Assembly: GCA_027922465.2 (NCBI GenBank)
Contig: BQMF02000056.1
Coordinates: 1 to 64,000 of the forward strand
Direction of reading: 5' to 3'
Origin: Turritopsis dohrnii
Taxonomy: Eukaryota > Cnidaria > Hydrozoa > Anthoathecata > Oceaniidae
DNA: 64,000 nucleotides
Both the position numbers and the translations under genes were made by a program. Shown in pieces: positions 12,934 to 23,500 of the stretch. The notes under the pieces were generated by a model that was not told where the DNA came from, did not search any database, and was given only the letters and a program-made list of their open reading frames with translations. Position 1 is the stretch's first letter. Every line of letters begins with the position of its first letter.

Positions 12934-14031
12934 ATGCAGCTGACGATAGAGCAAAGAGTTTTTGTGGTAAGAACATATCATTAAACGCGAAGTTTGCAAG
13001 CTGTTAGAGAGGCCTTTCGAGTGAGGTTCCCGAATAGAAACCCACCGTCAAATTCTGCTATTCAAAAAAATATAAGAAAGTACAACATCGAGGGGACAAG
13101 TAAAAACTTGAATAAAGGAAGAAGTGGCAGGAAGCGTACAACGAGAGGTGCTCTAGCAATTAACGATGTTCGTTTGTTACTTCAAACGCAGCAACCAAAT
13201 CAGTAGCCACGAATCACGTGCAGAAGAAATTCACTTGCAATATCGAAGTCGTCATTTAATCGCATAACAAAAAGTGACATTAAATGGCATCCTTTTAAAA
13301 TAAAAGTTGCACAAGAGCTGAAGCCAGGAGATTATGCAAGGCGACGCAGATTTTGCAATTGGTTTTCTCTAAGAGCCCAAAATGTCCGGTTTATGTCAAG
13401 CATTGTGATAGGTGATGAAGCCGTATTTAGCATGGATGGGACTGTGAACACTCAAAATGTGAGATGTTATGCACCCAAAGGACAGCTACCTGAAGATTTT
13501 CGTTATGAAAAAAGTCAGTGTCGGCAAAAGCTACATGTTTGAGTTGGTTTTTGTGGAAACGGAAGTATCGTAGGGCCACATTTCTTCAACAGGAGCGTCA
13601 ATGGAAGAACATATCGTGATATGTTGGAAAGAATTGTCTTCCCTGCTTTAGGGTACGTTTACCACCACTGATACAACAATGGTATCTTTGATGGAGTTTC
13701 GTGGTTTCAAGATGGTGCCCCTCCACATGGAAGTGTTCAAGTTCGAAATGTTTTGCGTCAAAAGTTTGAAAACCGTGTTGTGGCGTTGCACCATAATGTT
13801 GAATTCCGCCCTAGGGCACCTGACCTTACACCACTAGACTTTTTTCTTTGGGGTTACTTGAAAAATAAAATTTTTGAAACGCCCCCGCCTGACTTGGCAA
13901 CACTCCGGAGAAAAGTCGTTGATGAGATCAACTTACTAAAAGGAAAACCAGCTACTATCCGTAGCTCATTTACTGAAATGGCTCGGAGAGTAAACCTTTG
14001 TATTGCAAAAAATGGAGGACATGTTGAATAG
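12934..14031 (+). pseudogene. Mariner-like transposase with four nonsense codons (DD41D-type spacing)
   Basis: One reading frame of about 366 codons runs from ATG 12934 to the natural stop at 14031. In-frame stops lie at 12982 (TAA), 13204 (TAG), 13540 (TGA) and 13669 (TGA), with no frameshift. The N-terminal helix-turn-helix part contains NPPSNSAIQKNIRKY, as in the DUF4817-type mariner relatives. Catalytic landmarks are IGDEAVF, FQDGAPPH and DLTPLDFFLWGYLK. The second and third aspartates (codons 13711 and 13837) have 41 residues between them, unlike the 34 of classical mariner and like DD41D families. A right-end terminal repeat (CTGGGACACACTG) lies at 14362-14374 beside a TA. I could not find the matching left end, so the copy seems 5'-truncated as well as inactive. 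Confidence 0.85.
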
Positions 14032-14361
14032 CACTTTACTTTTAAGCTTATAATTTGTTGAGTTGTAAATTAAGTTCAGAAATGTAAATCAGGCTTTAAA
14101 ACAGTGTGTTAAATCTTTTTACTTGAGTTATTCTCAATTGGAATTACTTCTTTTGTAATTTCTTTTAATTGATCGTTATCGTTTTAATGACAAATTTTCA
14201 TGATAAAATTCAGCATAACTACTCTTCTGTATTCCAAACCTAAACAAATATCATATTCCTGAAGGGAGGAGAAAAAGCTCTTTCAAATGATATAAAATTC
14301 GCAAATATCCGACAAATATTTGAGAAGAAATAGTCGTTTGAAACCTCGAACCACTTTTATC

Positions 14362-14374
14362 TGGGACACACTGT
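14362..14374. repeat. Putative right terminal repeat of the mariner-like element
   Basis: CTGGGACACACTG followed by TA is typical of the ends of such elements (outside-in reading CAGTGTGTCCCAG). It lies about 330 bases beyond the transposase stop. No left counterpart was seen between 11.7 and 12.9 kb. Confidence 0.55.
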
Positions 14375-14563
14375 ATAACGGGTTATATTTCAGTTCCAAG
14401 ATTTACAAATTGGCTATTATACTGAAATAGCGTATATTGTGCATGCGAAAAAGTGTGCTAAAAAAAGATACATATAAACTCTCATTTTTTTTTTTTTTTC
14501 TTAATTTTTTTATTTTTTATTTTTGATATTTTTTGATATATTTTTTTTTAATATTATTTTATA

Positions 14564-17500
14564 TTATTGCAGAGTCTTTGCCAGTGCTCTGTCCAGCAAA
14601 TGTTTATGGGTCACTTTACAGAAGCTTTTGTAATTAACAGTTGTCCGACAGGACTGTGGGAGATCATTGAATGATTTCGAGGCTACATGATCAAACAAAG
14701 CAGGGTTTTTGCTATCGCAGTTGATGATTAGTCTTTTAACATTCCTTGTTGGTGGTTGTGGCTCGGCCAGTCCTGGCAATTAATTGATTTCCATGCCAAT
14801 TTTACGATGCTATGCTCAACCCGCTCTTCAATTGGCAGCCAGTTCAGGGCAATAACTTCGGAGCGTCTTGTGTAACATCCCTTCACAAAGCTTGCTGTGG
14901 CGTTTTGGGCTCTTTGTAATTTGTTGAATAGGTATTTTGGTGCATTATGAAATATAGCGTTGCCATAGTCAAGCTTGCTCAGGACAAGTGACTCAGCTAA
15001 TTGTTTTCTAAGGTGAAATGGTAAGTATCTTTTGAGCATCGCCAGAGTTTTAAGTGTCGCGATTGCTGAGGATGTTACTTTGTTGACATGCGAATTCCAT
15101 TTTAAGTCTTTGTTAATGATTATTCCCAAAAGTTTGAAGGTTGATACTTGTTCGATGTTGTTACCATCTAATGATTTGATTTCATACGCGAACTGGTGTT
15201 TCTTTGCCATCTTTGTAGTAGAAAACAGCATAGTTTTCGTTTTATGCGGGTTTAATACCAGGTTTGTTTCTTTTGACCACATTTGAAGTTTGGCAATGTC
15301 GTTGTTTAATGCATTTGCGCATTCTTTAATTTGCTTTGGTTTAGAGTGTCGGTATATGCTGGTGTCATCTGCATACTGAATGCATTTAGCAGACGTCTTG
15401 TTAGACATGTCGGGAACATAAATATTGAATAGCATAGGACCTACCAGTCTATTAGTGACTGGTAAATGTTTTGAAGATAGTTCGTCGATTTGTACATATT
15501 GGTAACGATGAGATAGGTAGCTTGCCAGGATAAGCATAGTCTGTTTCAGGAATTTAAGGGAGTGAAGTTTATGTATTAATATCTCAAAATCAACCGAAAG
15601 CTTTGGAGAAATCAGCCCTGACAGCTAGAGTAACTTCGCCACGATCCATTGCTTTGATGATGTCGTCTTTTATTTTAATACACGTTGTAACAGTGCAGCT
15701 GATAGTCGGTCGTCGACATGCTTAATGATTTGTGTTATAATTAGCTTTTCATGCACTTTGGAGAGGGTTGGAAGTATGGATATTGGTCTGTAGTCACCTG
15801 GTTCCTTTGGTTGGGATATTTTTGGTATGGGACTGATTTTAGAGATTTTCCATTGTTTTGGGAATGTTGAATTGCTTATCGATGAGTTGATTATGTGACA
15901 TATTGGGCTTGTTATTTCATCAATGCAAAGCTTCAGATAGTAAGAAGGGATCTGATCAGGACCAGTTGAGCAATCATTACGAAGCCCTAGAATTGTTTTT
16001 CTAACATCATTGTAGCTGACTTCGGAGATTTGGAATGCGTAATCTTGGACTGGAAGGTCGTTAATCAGGTCTTGTAGAAGACGTTCGGGTTTAGGTTGCG
16101 AATTTAAGAGTCTTTTAGCAGTGGTGTTGAAATACTCGTTAAGTACGTTTGGATCTGAAGTAATACGCTGAGGGTTTGGATTTAGAATGCGGTGGATGGT
16201 ATTCCAAACCTCTTTTGGGCGTTTGGATGATAGTGCCCTCTTGTAGAAGTTGGATTTGGCAGTTTTTATGAGCATCTTAATTTTATTTCTAATGTTTCTG
16301 ATCATTTCCCAGTCAGCTGTATGTTGCGTCATGTGTGCTTGTTTGCGAAGTTGATCTCGTTGTCTTTGCATTTCTCTGATATTCAGATCTTTTAGCCAGG
16401 GTGCTGGTGGTCTTGTAATCTTTTGTTTGATGAGGGGCGCATGTTGGTTTAGACATGAGAGGAAGAGGTTACTAAAGACATCCAGTTTTTCTTCAGGTGT
16501 TTCCATGGCATAAACTAGATTCAAAGGAAGTTTTTCTACGTCGGCTACAAAAGATTGTTGGTCAAATTGTTTTATAGACCGAATATATTTATAACGTGTT
16601 TCGAACCTCGGCTTTTTGATGCTGCATATGTATGGTGCGTCGTGATCGCTAATTTCATCACATGGGAGAACATCTTGGTGATGGATCTTATCGATGTTCG
16701 AGGAGATGTGGTCAATAAGTTTTGATCCTTTCCTTGTCGGTTTGATGATGTGTTGCTTTAGGCTAAGATGGTCTAACGTTTCTTGGTATTGTTTCACAGC
16801 GGCATTTTCTTTATTTAGCAGATTAATGTTCATGTCTCCTGTGATGATGATTGGACCTGTCCAAATCGTGTAGACGTATGATAGTAGTGAATCAAATTTT
16901 TGTGTCCAAGTCTGTTTATCAGTGAGTATTGAGCTTGGCTGGTAGAATACCGCGATCAATAAAGAATTACTCTTGTTTTTCACTTCCAACCACATATGCT
17001 CGATAGTATCATCCTTTTTGTTTATGTCAGATCTCAGCTTTTAGGAAAATTCTTCTCGTATATACAAACCAACGCCACCTCCGCGTTTGTGCAGTCTATT
17101 TTTGAATTCGAATTTGTAGCCTGCAATCGTTATGTAGCAAAGCAGAGGTGGATTGTTTTTCAGCCAAGATTCTGAAAGGGTAATGATGTCAAATTTGTAT
17201 TTGGATAGCATTGCCTCGAACTCCGGAAAGGAAGAACTCAATGATTGCGTGTTTAGGTGGCAGATGCTGATACGATTTCTATTGGCGGTTAGATGGGCTG
17301 ATGGTTATCATTTTCTGTAGTTATTGGAGTTGTTGGTAAGTTGGTGAGTTGCGTTGGTTGGTGCATAGTCAATATATCAGTGCCATGAAAAGGTAGTTGA
17401 GATAATAGGCAGCTGTGACATGTCCATACTGAAAGTTTGGGTGCATATTTATTGTTTACTTTGAGTATGCACTTCGTGTGTGTCGCATTTTTGCAGACTA

Positions 17501-17783
17501 CGCATTGATGTTGGAAAGAGTTTCTCCGGACAGTTTTCTGATAAACATTGCAAGTCGGTCGATGAGTCGGTCCAGGATTAGTCTCTATATCGCCGGAGAG
17601 AATTAATTGAAATGTAGCGTCGTGGTTCTTGTATAACAAGATGGGTGCACTGAGCCTTCGCTTGGTGTGACGAGTATAGATTAATATTGATTTGTGTTGA
17701 CTCGATGCAGCAGTCGTATAAGTAATATTGTCTGCAAAAAGATAGATCATAGCAAAGACCAGAAGCTTGTTCATCTTTATCAC
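14564..17783 (-). mobile_element. Degenerate CR1/L2-like LINE with 2A-like motif, endonuclease and reverse transcriptase
   Basis: On the minus strand the order is as follows. (1) 17783-17289: a hydrophobic N-terminus, a 2A-like SGDIETNPGP, then a PHD-like cysteine/histidine finger (CVVC, HTKC, CHSC). (2) 17280-15670: an endonuclease with ITLSESWL, GGGVGLYI, ITGDMNINLL and ISDHDAP, passing into reverse transcriptase (STGPDQIPSYYLK, DYRPISILP). (3) 15600-14728: more reverse transcriptase with QYADDTSIY. (4) 14779-14564: a C-terminal tail. Breaks are a frameshift near 17,290, an in-frame TAA at about 17,041, stops near 15,670-15,570 and a frame change near 14,770. The usual QGS of the reverse transcriptase palm is degenerate. 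The 3' side ends in an A/T-rich tail at 14,480-14,560. It is a dead copy. Confidence 0.9.
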
Positions 17784-18297
17784 AACGCGAGAACTACCGT
17801 TTTCTTCAATACGATAACAAGTTTTTGTTTACGCTCAAAAATCAATCACGACCAGGGTCCTATTAACTCCTGCCCCAGTCGTAGTCGAAAGTTGAGGTAA
17901 AGTATCGACAATTATAGTAGTTTTAAACAGTATTTATAATCAAAATTACAAGAAAATAACAGCCACGTGAAAAAAGCGTCCGTTGCCGAGGAAGCCTCTG
18001 CAGTGTTTTGATAAGAAAAAATATAATCAACCCGGCATTCAGAAGTTCATGGCGCTTCATTCGCCTCATTTCGATTTTGCTCATAAAATTTAGCAAAATT
18101 TAATAGTTAATTGATATGTTTTTAAGAATAGGGCTCCCCTATAATAACGCTCTTTCTAATATACTCGAGGGCTTATCGGGGGCAAGAGCGGAATTTATGA
18201 TAAACCCATGGTACATAATCCTACGTGTTTTGGTACATACATGTGACTTCTCGGTTTATGTTTATGTTTATTTTTTTGTGCTACGAAAAAAACCTTC
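17784..18297. other. No recognisable gene
   Basis: Just upstream of the LINE on its own strand, so it may include the LINE 5' untranslated region or promoter. No coding frame or clear repeat was recognised. Confidence 0.4.
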
Positions 18298-18342
18298 ATG
18301 GTGTATAAGAAACTTGATTTTGGTATCAATTTCCCCACCCCA

Positions 18343-18516
18343 ATGCCACGAGGTACAAAACATAAGAGGCCGAGGATGATTTTGCAGAAACGATTGCTTG
18401 TGAATGCAAGAGAAAGAGAACGAATGAGAGTTTTGAATAAAGCCTTTGAATCGCTAAGGGGTGCGTTGCCGTGTTATATCGCTGACAGACATATGGCAAA
18501 AATAACAACACTTTGA
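18343..18516 (+). pseudogene. Group A bHLH transcription-factor domain interrupted by TGA in helix 2
   Basis: The frame from ATG 18343 begins with a basic stretch and then gives NARERERMRVLNKAFESLR, the basic region and helix 1 of group A bHLH proteins (Atonal/Musculin-type). The loop and start of helix 2 follow (ALPCYIADRHMAKITTL). A TGA at 18514-18516 falls where such proteins normally carry Arg, and the frame after it (LSIIYI) still resembles helix 2. CGA to TGA is the simplest explanation. Without helix 2 the product could not dimerise normally. It may be a pseudogene, a polymorphic null or a sequence error; subfamily is not assigned. Confidence 0.65.
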
Positions 18517-20514
18517 CTATCAATTATTTATATACTTCTTTGGATACATATCACACTTTTTATTTACATTGACATTTGAAGATAAACGTGAGCCAAAGAA
18601 AATAATAATAACAAGATGCCCTACCGGGCAGAAGGATTTCTGCAAGCTTTGCTGCTGAAAATGCCACAAAAATGCAACACTAGCACACTAGTCCTGCAAA
18701 ACTAAGACAGTCACACCATTCAGCTCGAGAAGCATCAGCATTAAATAAACAAAAATATTGATGCGACTGACAATGTTCGTCAAGAAAGTCAGCCTACCAT
18801 AACATAAAAAAGGGGCTTTTCTTTATGCTATCGCGGAGATCATTTATGAAGACCTGTTTTTTTGTACGAATAAGCTGAATGATTGTTACTGGATATTTGC
18901 CACCCACGTACTCCAAAAAAGTGCATCGACACAATACCAAACTTTAATTTAACCACATTAAATATAACGAATCCTATAAAAAGATTGTGTATACTGGCGG
19001 TAACCAACATATGGTTTGGGCAGCACAAACTAATATACAAAGTTTCTATATTGATCTTCTCAGAATGAAAAATATAAATATCACAATAATAATTACTTAG
19101 AAATTAAAGCTCATATCTAATCTAAAAGTTAAAAAAAAATACAACATACGTAGGGAGAAAAGAGATAAGCTGATATAGCCAGAATACATCCAAAAATTGC
19201 CACTAAATATAGTATAAATAGCTGTATAAAGTGCATATGTTGGTGATGTTGGGGAGGAGCTGAAAGGAAGCTAAGCTGAGCTTTAAAAATCCAAAAGCTT
19301 CTAAAAATTGACTTCAAACATGCATACACATACAAAATACACGAAGGTCTTTCATATTTAAAAAGGCTTGGAGCAAAAATAAAACAAGAAATACCTTTTC
19401 TTCCACACACCATGTATTGGCACTGTTTTCATATTTTAAACTTCAAGAAAACTTCTTTCAAAAAACAGAATAACCACACTGTAATTTAATTTTGTGAACA
19501 TGATAAGTTCCCGACAGTAATGCAATTCTTTATATAAAATTATAAGCTGTATTAACTTCTTTTAAAGCCATATTTCCATCAAAGAAACTTTTAGCAAACT
19601 ACACACGTTCTTTCGCTGCCATTTTTAAAACATTTTGTGGACGATCACATGGCATGGCGAAAATCAGCCAATAAACTATCGCTATTTAAGTGGAGGTGGC
19701 TAAATTAGCACCCTTTCGTAGAAATCGGGCATTATGCACCAATGACAATTAAGACGGCTTTTGTATGAACCAATCAAATTGGAGAAACAAATATGACTAG
19801 GTTTGGACAGTCAGATGAAAAAAAAAAAAACAAAGACGATCGTAAAGTATTTCTTGCTTTGCAGAAATCCAAAAAATTAATGTCTTCTTCGATGAAAATT
19901 AGAAATAAACAAAAACGAAATGTCTTTTCAAAATACTGTGAACGAAACAAAATAAACAAATAAACAAATCAATTAACAAACAAGAATAGTTTGTCAAACG
20001 GTTTTCAAATTAGAGTGAAAAACTAAAACTGCTTCTACTGAAGCTTCTGCTGTAGGCGATTTTCGAAGCTTAATAACATAAGCGTAAATAGATTTCAAAG
20101 TGATAATTCGAATTAAAGATTACTGGAAGTCCTCTTTTTTTTCTTCGTTTAGAAAATGCTTTTATTAAAAAGATTAAGGATGGTGAGTGTGGATGTTTTC
20201 ATTTCAGAAACTGGCATCCTGATTAAGAAATTGAATGAGTTAAAGTTGACGGCATTACACCAAATATGAATGGAATAGTTCCCATTAAAGCAAAACAAGA
20301 TGTCGAGATATTAATTCGTTCATTGAAATATATTTATATATGCTGTGGTGAATCCTAAGAGTAGTCGCAACTTGTGGAGAACACATTAACATGATTTGTG
20401 AATTGCATTATTAGTGAGATTATCTGAACGTTTTTCTTTTATATTTAAATTGCTAAAACTTTTCTACATGCATTGCGACTACCATCCAGATCCGCCACTG
20501 TGTATGTACATTTT
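18517..20514. other. About 2 kb without a recognisable gene
   Basis: AT-rich DNA with only short, unconvincing open frames on both strands. I recognise no domain, tandem repeat or transposon end. The 3' untranslated region of the minus-strand gene that ends at 20515 would lie at the right end of this stretch. Confidence 0.45.
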
Positions 20515-23500
20515 CTATTGACAAAGACGTTTTCTCAAAACACTCTGTATCCCATACAAAATCAAAAACACCATTGGATTCAAAAGTATCTCAAGAATTC
20601 CGTACACATCCAGCATCTTTGTCACTGATCCTTCATTGGATAAACTGTACACGTACAGGAATGAGCGGAAAAGATTCACATTCACCAGGATAACCAAACT
20701 GGTTAACGACGCTGTTTCCAAGTGATTCACCAAACTATCTTTATAAGGTTTCACCGACAAATGTACGATCAACAGACATACTATGATTGGCCCGATAAAT
20801 CCCGATCGGTACAATGGATCAATAAGAAAAACAGAGAAGAACGCCACCAGAAGTCGCCCGAATAACCGCCACGAATCCCAATACAACGAATCACCACGAT
20901 CATCATATCGGAATGGTTCTTCAAAGATTTTCAACAGATCGGTTTTAGCACTTTTTTCATCCACTTCGCACTTCGGTTGTACGTCATCCTTTCTTCTCCT
21001 CACATAAATGAAAACAGCAGGAGCGATGACTGGTAACAGCAGACACAAGAAGAATGTTTTTAATCTGATCTGGCTGGATTTGATCATCCGTAACGAAAAA
21101 TACAGCGCCATTGGAAACGGTACCACCCATAAGACTAATACAACCAGTAAAAGGTACTGCCACCACACCCAACAGTTGACCACTCCACTGATATAAAGTA
21201 CTGGGTTGTTATCGACATACCTACAGTTGATCATAACCATGCTAAACGTGGCAAGTGTCTTGTAATTCAAGACTAACAGCCTCATAAAACTAATGTAGAT
21301 ACGATTGAGTGATATTTTGTATAAATGTTTTTCCGGCTGCGTAACCTTTGATGTGCATTCGAGATTTTTGTTCAAAACGCCTGGTATCATTCCCAGAAGG
21401 TTCTCATCAGTGCTGTTATCAACTTCAGTGTCATTACTTGAGCTGTTTATATATGTCGTTATTCGATCATTTGACCTAATACCACTCATCTCAGATTTTT
21501 TAGTTCTTATTTTTCTTGCAAGAATCAATACAACCCATAAAACTGCTACTGGAATCAACATGGTTAATGGGAAAAAAAAATCTCTGATGACAACTTTTGT
21601 GACATCATCCAATGATTTGGTTGGACAAAACGTAGAAGGTATTTTTGCGAAATCCAAGTTAAAGATGGCGGTTAAAATTGAATCTACAGCTGATGCTCCA
21701 TACTGTTCGTTCAAGTTAATGCTAATCAAAGCTTTGAGTTGATAAAAAGCAACCATCACGTTAAAAATACCCGATATTCTCCCCGAACTCTCCTCCTCCT
21801 CTTTGGTTTCCACCAGGTTGTCGTCGTCGCTTTCGCTGATATTTCTGTCAGACGTATTGTCAACTATGTTTTCATTTTTCCCTTCGTCACTGCTTTCTTC
21901 AGCATCGCGATTGCTCTGGACATTTCCTTCTTCCGCATCTTCCATTCCTATGTTAAGAATGTCTTCAGCTGTTGTTACAACGTCCTCGACTTCGAATTCT
22001 TCACCAGAAACACCATTTCTCGCATTCATTTCCGTGTTGTCTAGATTATCTACAGCTGCTGTTTCGTCGTCTTCCAATTCAACATTTTCACCAGAAACAC
22101 CGTTTGACTCGTTAATTTCTATCCTGTCTAGATTGTCTACACATGCTGTTTCATCGTCTTCGAATTCAGCATTTTCACCAGAAACACCATTCATCGCGTT
22201 CACTTTCATCTCGATGACTGTTCTAGATTCTAAATCATACTCAACGTTTTTCTTTCGGCAAACTGAGCACATTCGTTTAAATGTTTCTTTTAATTTTTTG
22301 CCAATCACTGGTATCTTGTCAATGTATGCGATGACAGTCGTGTAGATCATTGCAAAGACTGCAAAAATCAACCAGAAGAGTACAGGACTTTTACATTTTA
22401 TATTTTCCATACACTTTGGAGATAAATAGTCGACATGATAACCTTCTAAACATTGACCACAAAGCACTCCCGTCCGGAATTTCGCACAACTATTGATTGA
22501 ACTACATTCGGAGTTTTTTTTAGTACAACAGTAACCTTCTGGACAAGCTAAGAAGGATACTTTACTTCCTCCACTTTTGTAGCCCCAAAAGTTATCAGTG
22601 CTTGTTATTTCACCATCGCAAAATCCACCAGCTGGACATGAATTGCAGGTTTGTTGGTGAGACGTGTAAGTTTCGTTGATTGTGTTGTTAGTTTGAAGAG
22701 ACAGACTAACTTTTGCGCTTCCGCCAAGCAGGGCATATGTTCCTCGTTTACATAATGTGCAGTAGAATAAGTACCTGTTAATCGCAATGCCATTATCTGT
22801 GCGTCTTTCTGGATTACTGTTCTTTGGGCAAGAAATCTGTAAATTGAATTCTTTTTGATTCCTGTCGAATTTATAAAAAGCGTAATGATGTTTTACGATG
22901 TGAACCGATGCAATGGGTATTTTTGGCATTACTTGTGATACGAATAACGTGACATCATCGATAAACATTAAGCTTGCGCGACCTGCAATCAATTTGAGAA
23001 TTTCCTCAGTGTTTCTTATAACTAAAAATGTGCAGTTTTGCATGATAAAGAATTCCTGTTGCCAACGTAACAGATTACTAATAAAGATTCCAGCTCCTTC
23101 CTTGTACATGAAAGAACTGTCTAAAATCACAATACTACTGTGTGTTGCTCTCACAATTACTCTGTTTTCTGCGGTATTGTTGACATATAAATTTGAAATA
23201 TTTACTTTACTGTTTATGACATCAACTGTAATTTCAAGTTGACTGTTCTTTATCTGCAAATCTTTTAAGGCAAATTTGGCTGTCTGTGCATAAACCCCCA
23301 CTTTCACGCTTGTGTTTTCTATTCGAATATCATTCAGATGTAAATGTTTAACTATCTTAAAGATGAATAAAGAAGTGGTCACATCTGCTTGTATATGAAC
23401 GTCATCAATGGTGACGTCACGACTGTTGAAGACAACAATACTATGGAAAAAATTGTTATATTGAAACAGTACATTGCTGACTTGTGTCTTGGTGGAAAAC

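Noticed and set aside
22605..22793. Small frames on both strands inside the 20.5-25.0 kb gene
   Set aside because: Shadows of the long minus-strand coding frame, without motifs.
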